Positions 8,559 to 17,273 of a stretch of DNA of 64,000 nt are shown in pieces; within the stretch, counting starts at the first letter, position 1, and each line of letters begins with the position of its first letter. Where the stretch lies: NCBI GenBank assembly GCA_023417065.1, contig JAEZGH010000089.1:1-64000 (forward strand), given 5' to 3'. This DNA comes from Bacteroidota bacterium. GTDB taxonomy: Bacteria; Bacteroidota; Bacteroidia; Cytophagales; Cyclobacteriaceae. Under the pieces are notes generated by a model. The model was not told the origin of the DNA. It saw nothing but the letters and a program-made list of their open reading frames with translations, and did no database searches. A program made the position numbers and the translations under genes.

Positions 8559-8597
8559 CGGCCGAATTGGCGGATGCCCTTTCAATAAAAAAACTAT

Positions 8598-9017
8598 ATG
8601 GCTGGTAATAAAACTTTTACGATGATCAAACCTGACGCTGTTAGCGCAGGAAACACTGGCGCCATTATCAAAATGATAGAGGAAGCTGGATTCAGAATAG
8701 TTGCGATGAAAAAAACTCGCCTTTCCGCTGAACGCGCAGGCCAGTTTTATGAAGTGCATAAAGCACGCCCGTTTTACAACGACCTCTGCACCTACATGTC
8801 CTCAGGTCCCATCGTTCCCATGATCCTGGAAAAAGACAACGCGGTTGAAGACTTCCGTATGCTGATCGGAGCAACTGATCCTCAGAAGGCAGCTCCCGGC
8901 ACTATCCGCAACCTTTTTGCGAAATCCATTGAAGCAAATGCTATCCATGGATCGGACAGCGACGAGAACGCAATCATCGAGTCTAATTTCTTCTTCTCCG
9001 GACTGGAGAAGTTCTAA
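8598..9017 (+). CDS. ndk: Nucleoside diphosphate kinase
   Basis: Transfers the gamma phosphate of ATP to other (d)NDPs through a phosphohistidine intermediate, keeping NTP and dNTP pools balanced. The 139-residue product has the start TFTMIKPDAV, the Kpn-loop region, a GATDPQKAAPGTIR segment and the signature NAIHGSDSDENA, whose His117 is the catalytic histidine. Length is typical of bacterial Ndk. It is a single-gene unit with its own -7 element and a strong terminator just after the stop. Confidence 0.97.
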   Translation: MAGNKTFTMIKPDAVSAGNTGAIIKMIEEAGFRIVAMKKTRLSAERAGQFYEVHKARPFYNDLCTYMSSGPIVPMILEKDNAVEDFRMLIGATDPQKAAPGTIRNLFAKSIEANAIHGSDSDENAIIESNFFFSGLEKF

Positions 9018-9019
9018 TA

Positions 9020-9052
9020 AAAAAAAAGGCGGGATTCCCCGCCTTTTTTTTC
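9020..9052. terminator. Bidirectional terminator between ndk and the S9 peptidase
   Basis: GGCGGG pairs with CCCGCC around an ATTC loop. An A run lies on the left and a T run on the right, serving both converging genes. Confidence 0.85.
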
Positions 9053-9053
9053 T

Positions 9054-11735
9054 CTAGTTGGTTAGTTCGACCACCAGCTTGCCATTTCCCATTTGCGGGA
9101 CCTTCGACTCAATCTTGACGGTATTCCGTGTATCGGGCGAAATCCACAGCGTTGACGCGGATGGCCCATCGATTTCCGAAACCGATACCTTGATCGTATC
9201 GAACGTACCGGCAGGCACTGTTACCTTTTCGTTTCCGAGAACCTTTACGTGCAGTTTCTTAACCTTGGAAGTCATTACGTCGAAGGTGCCGATCGTCGTC
9301 TCATAGTTTTCCTTAAGGGGAAGGCGTGCGATGATCAAATCGATACCCGCTCCATCGCTGATTATCGGATTTTCAAGTTTCGCTGTTATCGGCCGGTTTT
9401 GGCCATTCATCGACATCGTTCCATTGATTTCAGCATCGGTATAGTTGATTTCCACGTTTGCTGGTCCCTGTTTGATTTTACGCTGTACAGGTGCAAGTGA
9501 TCCTTTTGTCACGAGGTTCTGATCGACGATTTCGCCCATCTGGGTTTTAGACGTCTCCGTAATTGACCAGTTTCCACCTTCGGCTTTGATTTCCCTCGCC
9601 ATCTCCATAGCGACCTTTTGTTCGCCGGCGGATAATGTCGCTGCATACTTAAACGTGCCTTCGCTCAGGTCGGCCACGGGCTTAATCCGCTCAATGTTCG
9701 CTTCCGGAGTTCTGGTCGGATCCTGGACTGCCGATACGTCAACAGTGATTTTCTTGAGTCGCTCCTCCACTTCGGGTTTCATCGACGTCTGATAGCGTCC
9801 GTTGAGATGTTTCGCGAGGAATTTCTCAGTATAGGCAAGCATCGCCATACTGTTAACAGCATCGCGGAAGCCGTGACCTTCATCGGGAGCATTGATATAT
9901 TCAACAGGAATGGCCAGCTCGCGCAGGGCGGAGACAATCTGATCGGATTCTGCCTTCTTCACTCGCGGATCATTCTCACCCTGGACGACGAGTAAAGGGG
10001 CTTTGATGTTCTTTGCAGAGAACAGCGGAGATTGCTTTTCAAGCAGTGCCTTTCCTTCAGGTGTAGACGGATCACCCATCCTTTGATTGAATACCTTACG
10101 CGCAGCTTCCCAATATGGCGGGATTGAATTCAGCAGTGTGATAAGGTTTGAAGGGCCAACGATATCTACCCCGGCAGCATAAACATCAGGCGTGAATGCC
10201 AGTCCGGCAAGGGTTGCGTACCCGCCGTAAGAGCCGCCCATAATACCAACGCGTTTCGGGTCGGCAATGCCCTTGCTCACGAGATACTTAACACCCCAGG
10301 TGATGTCGTCCTGCATTTTTTGCCCCCATTCACCGTTGCCGGCATTAAGGAAATTTTTACCATATCCTGTCGATCCGCGGAAGTTGGGCAGCAACACTGC
10401 ATAGCCACGATTGGCCAGGAACTGTGCATAGCTGTTATATCCCCAGTAGTCGCGTGCCCAGGGACCGCCGTGCGGGAAAACAACGGCAGGAAGATTTTTC
10501 GGTTCCTTTCCTACGGGAAGAACCAGGTACGCAGGAATCTCAAGGCCGTCGGAAGACTTGTATGAGATAGGTTCCATCTTCGCGAGAGTCATCGTCTGAA
10601 GTTTCGGCCGCGGGGTGTATTGCTTCACCAGGTTCTTTTTCGCCATGTCGAAGAAGTAAACTGAGCCTGGGTCGGTATCACTGTAGACGCTTATCAGCAT
10701 CTTATTTTCATCGTTGGTGATAGATGCGATTCCAATTTCCTTATCGGGAAATTTAGACTGGATGAAACTGAATGCCTCTTCAAACTTCTTATCCTTGAAA
10801 TAGCGACGTGTTTTTGCATCCGTGTACGTCGTCATGATGATGCGTCTCTCCTTCTCGGAAAACTGAACACCGCCGATATCAACTTTTCCCTCAGGGTCAC
10901 CTTCAACAAGTGAAACTGCTTTTGTCTGAGGGTCCATCTGAAAAAGTTTAATGAAATTCTCTTCGCCTTTGTTGGAAAGAAGGTAGAAGGTCTTGTTGTC
11001 TTTGTCGAAAGCTCCCGCGGGGTTGCAGGTCTCGAGTACGGAGCAGTCAAATATCTTTGTAAACTGATCACCATCGGCGAGCAGGATTTCATTGGTTCCG
11101 TCATCTGCGGAGCGTGTAGCCAGTCGGATATTTTCGTCCCAGTCAAAATAGAACGCAGTCAGACGATCTTTGTTTTCTTTCAGGAGGTTCAGCTTGCCAT
11201 CTGAAATGCTAAGTTCGTAGAGGTCGTGCCAGGCCTGATCGCGGTTGTTTAGTCCTACCCAAAGTTTGTCGGGGTTCTTACGGGATACATTGTAGATAAT
11301 AGCCCGGACGTTGTCCATTGGAGTAAGGTTTCGTGCAGGTGGTGCGCCACTGGCGTCGGTCTTTCCATTTGGATCAACGGCATACACGTGAAAATTCTCG
11401 TTGCCACCTTTGTCCTGTACAAAGAGAATATACTTGCTATCGTGGGTCCAGAAGTATCCGGGAATCGGGCGCAGCGTATCTGCCGTTACAGGGCGAGCCT
11501 TTTCGAAGGGTTCATCAAACGTCTTCACCCAGATGTTCATCTTCCCTTTGTATTCTTTGAGGAAGCTGATCATACTGCCATCCGGAGAGAGTTGTCCTCC
11601 CGAGATTTCGGGGTTGTCGAAAAACAGTTCGCGGTCAATCAGGGGAGGTTCTTTCTGTGCTTGCTTTTTCTGAGCATACGATGTTACAGATAGTGCAAGC
11701 ACCAACAACAACGTTAGAGAGGGTTTGGAATTCAT
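9054..11735 (-). CDS. S9 family prolyl oligopeptidase-like peptidase with C-terminal DUF3108-like domain
   Basis: An 893-residue exported serine peptidase. Residues 1-21 are a signal peptide ending at SYA-QKK. A beta-propeller region (about 35-400, with repeated W/D strands such as KYILFVQDKGGNENF) gates a C-terminal alpha/beta hydrolase. The nucleophile is Ser502 in GGSYGGYA; Asp589 (GENDPRV) and His621 (DEGHGF) complete the triad. S9 enzymes cut short peptides, often after proline or from acylated N termini. After about residue 690 there is an additional beta-rich domain of about 200 residues, with VTVPAGTFDTIKV and TLWISPDTRNTVKIES, which resembles DUF3108-like domains and is not part of a normal S9 peptidase. 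It converges on ndk. Confidence 0.9.
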   Translation of the reverse strand: MNSKPSLTLLLVLALSVTSYAQKKQAQKEPPLIDRELFFDNPEISGGQLSPDGSMISFLKEYKGKMNIWVKTFDEPFEKARPVTADTLRPIPGYFWTHDSKYILFVQDKGGNENFHVYAVDPNGKTDASGAPPARNLTPMDNVRAIIYNVSRKNPDKLWVGLNNRDQAWHDLYELSISDGKLNLLKENKDRLTAFYFDWDENIRLATRSADDGTNEILLADGDQFTKIFDCSVLETCNPAGAFDKDNKTFYLLSNKGEENFIKLFQMDPQTKAVSLVEGDPEGKVDIGGVQFSEKERRIIMTTYTDAKTRRYFKDKKFEEAFSFIQSKFPDKEIGIASITNDENKMLISVYSDTDPGSVYFFDMAKKNLVKQYTPRPKLQTMTLAKMEPISYKSSDGLEIPAYLVLPVGKEPKNLPAVVFPHGGPWARDYWGYNSYAQFLANRGYAVLLPNFRGSTGYGKNFLNAGNGEWGQKMQDDITWGVKYLVSKGIADPKRVGIMGGSYGGYATLAGLAFTPDVYAAGVDIVGPSNLITLLNSIPPYWEAARKVFNQRMGDPSTPEGKALLEKQSPLFSAKNIKAPLLVVQGENDPRVKKAESDQIVSALRELAIPVEYINAPDEGHGFRDAVNSMAMLAYTEKFLAKHLNGRYQTSMKPEVEERLKKITVDVSAVQDPTRTPEANIERIKPVADLSEGTFKYAATLSAGEQKVAMEMAREIKAEGGNWSITETSKTQMGEIVDQNLVTKGSLAPVQRKIKQGPANVEINYTDAEINGTMSMNGQNRPITAKLENPIISDGAGIDLIIARLPLKENYETTIGTFDVMTSKVKKLHVKVLGNEKVTVPAGTFDTIKVSVSEIDGPSASTLWISPDTRNTVKIESKVPQMGNGKLVVELTN

Positions 11736-11775
11736 AGGTGGGTTAGTTAAGAATGTAAATTAACGGTGCGTAAAT

Positions 11776-12807
11776 CTAGTCAAAGAGGCCCTTTTGCTTC
11801 AGCGGATTTGGGGCCAGCTTCAAATGTTTGTAGGCGCGTTCTGTGGCTTCGCGGCCCCTCGACGTGCGTTTGATATATCCTTCCTGAATGAGAAAGGGCT
11901 CGTAGACTTCTTCAATGGTTTCGGCTTCTTCGCCAACGGCAGTCGCGATGGTAGTAATTCCCACAGGGCCGCCCTTAAATTTCTCAATGATCGTCAGCAG
12001 AATCCGGTTATCCATTTCGTCTAATCCATTCTCATCAACATCCAATGCTTCGAGGGCGATCTGGGCGATCTTTTTGGTGATAGTTCCATCGCCTTTGATC
12101 TGCGCGAAGTCGCGTGTTCGTCTCAGCAGGTTGTTGGAGATCCGCGGAGTGCCGCGGCTACGTCGTGCGATTTCAAAAGCTGCATCTGTTTCGATTGGCG
12201 TTGCCAGTATTGCAGCGGATCGTTTTACGATGCTGGTCAGCAGGGTTGAGTCGTAATATTCAAGACGTGCATTAATTCCAAAGCGCGCGCGCAAAGGCGA
12301 CGTCAGAAGTCCTGCACGGGTAGTTGCACCAATCAGCGTAAAGGGATTCAATCCAATCTGCACAGATCGCGCGTTTGGTCCTGAATCGAGCATGATATCA
12401 ATTCGGAAGTCTTCCATCGCGGAGTACAAATATTCCTCCACCACAGGGTTGAGTCGGTGAATTTCGTCGATAAAGAGCACGTCGTGTGGTTCGAGGTTTG
12501 TCAGCAATCCGGCGAGATCGCTGGGTTTGTCGAGCACCGGCCCCGAGGTAATCTTAATATTTGCCTGAAGTTCATTTGCGATGATATGCGACAGGGTGGT
12601 TTTCCCCAAACCCGGGGGGCCATGCAGCAACACGTGATCAAGAGGTTCGCCACGTTGTCGGGCGGCCTGAACGAAAATTTTAATATTGTCGACAACCTTT
12701 TGCTGACCCGTGAAATCTTCAAATGATAGAGGTCTCAGCGCTTTCTCAAGTTCCTTTTCCGCAGCATTCAGCCCTTCGGAGTCACGATTCAAATAGTCTT
12801 CGCGCAT
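11776..12807 (-). CDS. ruvB: Holliday junction branch migration helicase RuvB
   Basis: The hexameric AAA+ motor that, with RuvA, drives branch migration of Holliday junctions during recombination repair. Motifs: FTGQQKVVDNIKIF, Walker A GPPGLGKTTL, KITSGPVLDKPSDLAGLL, Walker B VLFIDEIHRL, sensor and arginine-finger region IGATTRAG, and the C-terminal winged helix (EPFLIQEGYIKRTSRGREAT). The frame opens at 12840 but conserved sequence begins with MREDYL, so the ATG at 12807 is chosen, giving 343 residues, the usual length. It is divergent from apbE. ruvA and ruvC are not in the window. Confidence 0.96.
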   Translation of the reverse strand: MREDYLNRDSEGLNAAEKELEKALRPLSFEDFTGQQKVVDNIKIFVQAARQRGEPLDHVLLHGPPGLGKTTLSHIIANELQANIKITSGPVLDKPSDLAGLLTNLEPHDVLFIDEIHRLNPVVEEYLYSAMEDFRIDIMLDSGPNARSVQIGLNPFTLIGATTRAGLLTSPLRARFGINARLEYYDSTLLTSIVKRSAAILATPIETDAAFEIARRSRGTPRISNNLLRRTRDFAQIKGDGTITKKIAQIALEALDVDENGLDEMDNRILLTIIEKFKGGPVGITTIATAVGEEAETIEEVYEPFLIQEGYIKRTSRGREATERAYKHLKLAPNPLKQKGLFD

Positions 12808-12913
12808 GATAATCAGAACTGTAAAGTAGTTCTCAAGCAAAAATGAACATTTTATCGAGAACGGGCAATCAAATACATCCGAACAATAATTCCCGTGTTC
12901 GGGGTGGTTTTTA

Positions 12914-12921
12914 TAACTTGC
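12914..12921 (+). promoter_or_regulatory. Possible -7 element of apbE (TAACTTGC)
   Basis: TAACTTGC is a near match to TAnnTTTG, nine bases before the ATG at 12930. It favours that ATG over the upstream one at 12843. No -33 motif is seen, so this is tentative. Confidence 0.35.
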
Positions 12922-12929
12922 GCCCCTTC

Positions 12930-13991
12930 ATGGATAACCGAAAGAAAAACATCATTTACAGCATTGTGCTGATGGCGGCGATTCTCGTCGTGTACTATTA
13001 CCGGAAGAACAATACACAACAGGAGCCTATGCGGCTTGAGGGAGCCACCATGGGAACGACGTACCATATTACGTACTTCGACGATCGAAAACGCAGCTTT
13101 CAGCGTGAAGTGGATTCGCTGTTGGTTATGGTGAACAAATCGATCAACAACTACGACAGCACCTCAGAAGTGTCGCGCTTCAACCGAAGCAGACGGGGCG
13201 TAAAAGTCGAATTGCCGTATCTGCTGCCGCCTTTGGAGATTTCGAAGAAGGTGTATGAAGCGTCTGGCGGAGCGTTCGATCCAACGGTTATGCCGTTGGT
13301 GAACGCGTGGGGTTTTGGTCCGGGGAAACGACTTGATCCGGATACAGCGTTCATTGATTCCGTAAAGACTTTCATAGGATTTAATCGGGTAACGCTTTCA
13401 CGCGACAGTATTACGAAAAACGATCCACGTGTGCAGCTCGACTTCGGTGGTATAGGCCAGGGCTGGGGCGCCGACGTCATTACTGATTTTCTGCGGAGCA
13501 AGGGAATAAAACATATGCTGGTAGAAGTTGGAGGTGAGGGCATGGCGGTTGGGATCAATCTCCAATCAGGCAAGCCGTGGTACCTGGGCATTCTCGATCC
13601 GAACTCAACGCGCGAAAATCAGTTTTTCAAGGCATACGTTTCGATATCTGACCGATCATTCACGACTTCCGGAAGTTATTTCAATTACCATGTCGTCGAC
13701 GGAGTAAAGTATTCGCATACGATCGATCCTGCGACAGGATATCCTGCCAGAAAGGCATTGCTAAGTGCATCAGTATTTGCGCCGGATGCAACTACTGCTG
13801 ATGTATGGGGTACCGCCCTTATGTCTATGGGTCACGAAAGAGCGATTGAACTTCTGCCATCACATTCGGAGATTGATGTGTTCCTTATCTATTCAGGGGA
13901 GGATGGACAACTGCAGACGTACGTTACTGAAGGACTGAAGCCTTATCTTACGATCGAAGGTGAACAGACTACTTCAATTGAAGGTCAATGA
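12930..13991 (+). CDS. apbE: FAD:protein FMN transferase (ApbE)
   Basis: Attaches FMN covalently to Thr/Ser of target flavoproteins such as Na+-pumping NADH:quinone oxidoreductase subunits, using FAD as donor. From the ATG at 12930 the protein has 353 residues: a membrane anchor (about 8-23), then GATMGTTYHI, SINNYDSTSEVSRFN, GAFDPTVMPLVNAWGFG, VQLDFGGIGQGWGAD, the FAD/Mg-binding VEVGGEG, and HTIDPATGYPAR near the C terminus. The frame extends to an ATG at 12843, but that adds a polar segment ahead of the anchor, and a -7-like element precedes 12930. Its 3' end overlaps the convergent methyltransferase gene by 23 bp. No Nqr or Rnf genes are in the window. Confidence 0.92.
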   Translation: MDNRKKNIIYSIVLMAAILVVYYYRKNNTQQEPMRLEGATMGTTYHITYFDDRKRSFQREVDSLLVMVNKSINNYDSTSEVSRFNRSRRGVKVELPYLLPPLEISKKVYEASGGAFDPTVMPLVNAWGFGPGKRLDPDTAFIDSVKTFIGFNRVTLSRDSITKNDPRVQLDFGGIGQGWGADVITDFLRSKGIKHMLVEVGGEGMAVGINLQSGKPWYLGILDPNSTRENQFFKAYVSISDRSFTTSGSYFNYHVVDGVKYSHTIDPATGYPARKALLSASVFAPDATTADVWGTALMSMGHERAIELLPSHSEIDVFLIYSGEDGQLQTYVTEGLKPYLTIEGEQTTSIEGQ

Positions 13992-14766
13992 TGAAGTGAT
14001 CGGCGCACGCGGATCCGAAGGACCCTCCACTAATACGTTTCTCAAGTTTATGAAGACCAATCAATAGCTTTTTCTTCCGAAGAAAGAAGCTGTCGAGGCA
14101 CAGGGGTGGGAGTGCAAGTCCTACAGGTTTAGTCCGGACTATATGGAAGTGGTCCTTCACCATTTCGCGAATCTGCGATGGTTTATAATACCACATTCGG
14201 CTTACTGGACCATATCCATCGAACATAACATCTTCCGAAGTCCAGCGCCGGAAGGCTTTCCCAAACTGAAATTTGAGCGAGTAATACAGCGTCTCCCAAA
14301 GGCAAAAGCGTGGCATCACAACCGCTATAAAACGACCGTTGGGATTCAATAGCAATGGAACGCGGTCCAGTAACTTCTGAAGTGTTTCGGGGTTTAGCCC
14401 ATTCAGTCCACCAAAGTTTGAGATTATAAGATCGAACTTTTTGTCAAATAGAAGTTCGTTGAATGTATTAAGATCGAGATACCGTTGAGTGACCTTGCTG
14501 CGCATCGAAAACTTCTCCGCCTTTTGTTCGGTGAGCTTGTAAGTTTCAGCGGAGACATCAGTTGCAATCAGATTGAAGCCCCTTTCGCTAAACATTAAAG
14601 CATCTTCACCAGTCCCGGCGTCGAGTTCGAGCATCTCGAGGCCGTGCAATTGCGGGATGATTGATTCAATGTAGGTCCACACGCGCTTCCGTTGCAACTG
14701 ACCGATTGCGCTTTTGCTGAACACAGAATCCAGTGTGAGGGCAAGATGGTCAAAGGGAACGGCCAT
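13969..14766 (-). CDS. Class I SAM-dependent methyltransferase, substrate unknown
   Basis: A 265-residue cytosolic methyltransferase. Motif I is MLELDAGTGEDA (residues about 45-56), with Asp where Gly is more usual. LIATDVS follows as motif II, FDLIISNFGGLNGL as motif IV, and LNPNGRFIAVVMP as motif V/VI. The C-terminal 100 residues, with two aromatic-rich stretches (LWETLYYSLKFQFGKAFRRW and SRMWYYKPSQI), look like a family-specific substrate cap. The overall pattern is like small-molecule methyltransferases, but no substrate can be named. It is convergent with apbE and overlaps it by 23 bp; nothing else lies in its transcription unit. Confidence 0.8.
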   Translation of the reverse strand: MAVPFDHLALTLDSVFSKSAIGQLQRKRVWTYIESIIPQLHGLEMLELDAGTGEDALMFSERGFNLIATDVSAETYKLTEQKAEKFSMRSKVTQRYLDLNTFNELLFDKKFDLIISNFGGLNGLNPETLQKLLDRVPLLLNPNGRFIAVVMPRFCLWETLYYSLKFQFGKAFRRWTSEDVMFDGYGPVSRMWYYKPSQIREMVKDHFHIVRTKPVGLALPPLCLDSFFLRKKKLLIGLHKLEKRISGGSFGSACADHFIIDLQLK

Positions 14767-15175
14767 TTGTTTTCAATAATTAGTTGATCTGATAAAGTTG
14801 CTGAGGAATTGTCATTGCGCTGGTGATTGTACCTATCGCCCCTGCTGCATTCCGCCCATGCCAATCGATGAAGAGCATACGTGTAATGACTATGAGATAT
14901 GGCAGACTGTACAACCGCTGCTTCATACGTACGGTAAATTTTTGTGCCCATTCGGCTAAACAATGAAGTTTTCATTCAGCTGCTGCAAGCTGCTGCATCC
15001 CTGGGGGTATTTGGTTACTTTCAATTTCGAATACGACTTCCCTCATATGAATCGGTTTTTTTTTCGCCGGTTTATTTTCCTTACAACAATGTGCACGAGC
15101 ACATCTATAAAGATGCTTGTTTTTTTGTGAAAAGAATACAATTTTAACCGATCAAATATTCCCTAAACGCAACAC
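14767..15175. other. 409 bp intergenic region upstream of acs
   Basis: No convincing gene. Short open frames here lack a plausible start or family signal. It contains a ctgctgcaagctgctgca repeat near 14980-14997 and two overlapping small inverted repeats just before acs, listed separately. Confidence 0.6.
15089..15127 (+). promoter_or_regulatory. Overlapping hairpins and T tract in the acs leader, possible attenuator
   Basis: ATGTGC (15089-15094) can pair with GCACAT (15099-15104) around ACGA. Alternatively CATCT (15102-15106) pairs with AGATG (15111-15115), followed by CTTG and seven T. The two stems share bases and exclude each other. The second is weak (five pairs), so a regulatory role is only a possibility. 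Confidence 0.25.
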
Positions 15176-17068
15176 ATGACACCAATACGCTCCTTCCAGG
15201 ATTACGAATCGCAATACAAGAAGAGTGTTGAAGACCCTGAATTGTTCTGGTCGGAAATTGCCGAAAATTTTCTCTGGCGCAAAAAGTGGGACACCGTACT
15301 AGAATGGGACTTTCACAAGCCAGAAGTGAAATGGTTCAATGGAGCAACGTTGAACATCACAGAGAACTGTCTTGACCGCCATATCGAGAAACGCGGGGAT
15401 CAGGTAGCCATTATCTGGGAACCCAACGACCCAAAGAAGGACGCGATCAGGATAACGTATCGTGAACTGCTCGAAGAAGTATCACGTACTGCAAACATGT
15501 TGAAGGCAAATGGTGTGCGCAAGGGCGACCGTGTTTGCATATACCTTCCTATGATACCACAACTGGCCTACGCTGTGCTGGCGTGTGCACGTATAGGCGC
15601 TGTTCATTCGGTGGTATTCGCAGGGTTCTCTGCCAAGTCGCTGGTAGATCGGATCAATGATGCCGGCTGCAAAATCGTGCTCACATCAGATGGTGGATAT
15701 CGCGGTGAAAAGATCATCAACCTGAAAGGGATCATCGACGAAGCATTGCCAAGGTGCGAACAAGTCGAAACCGTGATTGTTTATGAACACACCCGCTCCC
15801 AGGCTCCTATGCAAGCCGGACGTGATGTCTGGTGGCATGAAGAAATCGCGAAGGTCGATGCCAGATGCAGCGCCACCGAGATGGAGGCAGAGGATATGCT
15901 GTTCATCCTATACACGTCAGGCTCGACCGGAAAACCCAAAGGAATGGTGCATACCTGTGCAGGCTACATGGTCTACACCACGTACACTTTTCAAACATGC
16001 TTCCAGTATCAGGAAGGCGATGTTTACTGGTGCACCGCAGATATCGGATGGATTACAGGGCACTCATATATTTTGTATGCCCCCCTTTGTGCAGGCGCAA
16101 CCACGGTGATGTTTGAGGGTGTGCCTTCGTGGCCTGATTGGGGTCGGTTCTGGCAGGTTGTGGAACGTCATAAGGTAAACATTTTCTACACCGCGCCTAC
16201 CGCAATCCGCGCGCTCGAAAAGGCGCCGCTGAGTTTCGTAGAGAAGTCAGACCTGTCTACACTGAGAATCCTTGGCACCGTGGGCGAGCCGATCAATGAA
16301 GAAGCATGGCATTGGTATGACGAAAACATCGGCAAGGGTAAATGTCCTATAATTGATACCTGGTGGCAAACCGAAACCGGAGGGTTTATGATTTCGCCGA
16401 TTGCAGGTGTTACCCCGCTGAAGCCAGCCTTTGCAACATTGCCCCTTCCCGGGATTCAGCCTGCTGTTATGAACGAGGGCGGCCTTGAGATTCAAGGCAA
16501 CGGCATTGAGGGAAGACTTGCAATAAAGTACCCGTGGCCTTCTATGGCACGGACGATCTATGGCGATCATCACCGGTTTCGCGAGACGTATTTCTCGACC
16601 TACCCTGGCAAGTACTTTACAGGCGACGGATGTAAGCGCGATGAAAACGGATACTACCGGATCACCGGACGCGTCGACGATATCATTATTGTTTCAGGGC
16701 ATAACCTCGGTACAGCCGAAATTGAGAGTGCGATTGATGAACATCAACTTGTCTGTGAAACTGCGGTCGTCGGCTTCCCGCACGACATCAAAGGCCAGGG
16801 AATCTATGCATTCGTGATATGCTACGAGCCGCCGACGAATGAAGATAATCTGCGTCGTGAAATCATCGATACTGTTTCACGGATCATTGGGCCGATCGCG
16901 AAGCCGGACAAAATCCAGTTTGTCAGCGGGCTGCCTAAAACCCGTTCTGGAAAGATTATGCGACGAATTCTACGGAAAGTAGCAGAAGGTGATACTACCA
17001 ATCTGGGAGATGTAACTACACTTCTGGATCCGGGTGTCGTTGACGAGATTATTAAGGGCGCACAATGA
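15176..17068 (+). CDS. acs: Acetyl-CoA synthetase (AMP-forming)
   Basis: Makes acetyl-CoA from acetate, ATP and CoA through acetyl-AMP, letting the cell use acetate. The 630-residue protein has the ACAS N-terminal region (YESQYKKSVEDPELFW), WFNGATLNITENCLDRH, the P-loop-like LYTSGSTGKPKGMVHT near residue 245, WCTADIGWITGHSYI, DTWWQTETGG, the hinge region GRVDDIIIVSGHNLGTAEIE, and the C-terminal PKTRSGKIMRR with Lys593, the residue acetylated by Pat-type enzymes in other bacteria. Length fits Acs, and the tryptophan in WWQTETGG fits a small acyl substrate. It stands alone with a 409 bp upstream gap; a possible leader structure lies there. Confidence 0.96.
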   Translation: MTPIRSFQDYESQYKKSVEDPELFWSEIAENFLWRKKWDTVLEWDFHKPEVKWFNGATLNITENCLDRHIEKRGDQVAIIWEPNDPKKDAIRITYRELLEEVSRTANMLKANGVRKGDRVCIYLPMIPQLAYAVLACARIGAVHSVVFAGFSAKSLVDRINDAGCKIVLTSDGGYRGEKIINLKGIIDEALPRCEQVETVIVYEHTRSQAPMQAGRDVWWHEEIAKVDARCSATEMEAEDMLFILYTSGSTGKPKGMVHTCAGYMVYTTYTFQTCFQYQEGDVYWCTADIGWITGHSYILYAPLCAGATTVMFEGVPSWPDWGRFWQVVERHKVNIFYTAPTAIRALEKAPLSFVEKSDLSTLRILGTVGEPINEEAWHWYDENIGKGKCPIIDTWWQTETGGFMISPIAGVTPLKPAFATLPLPGIQPAVMNEGGLEIQGNGIEGRLAIKYPWPSMARTIYGDHHRFRETYFSTYPGKYFTGDGCKRDENGYYRITGRVDDIIIVSGHNLGTAEIESAIDEHQLVCETAVVGFPHDIKGQGIYAFVICYEPPTNEDNLRREIIDTVSRIIGPIAKPDKIQFVSGLPKTRSGKIMRRILRKVAEGDTTNLGDVTTLLDPGVVDEIIKGAQ

Positions 17069-17273
17069 TGCGTCCACTTTAGCCTCTGTTTATTACACTT
17101 GTTTTGTAATCCGACTAAGAATACGCGAGTTTTTGTTGAAGGAACAATAACTTTACGGATTTGGTGAGAATTCCTTTAGCACGCGTCTTCTCAAATAACC
17201 CTTTGGCGAACGAAAGTAACGCCCGCATGAGACGCCTCGGCTTCAGGGAAGCATTTTTTTAACTTAACGCCGG

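Noticed and set aside
14944..15147. A 67-residue plus-strand frame upstream of acs
   Set aside because: It begins with GTG, has no promoter or family signal and overlaps the leader hairpins.
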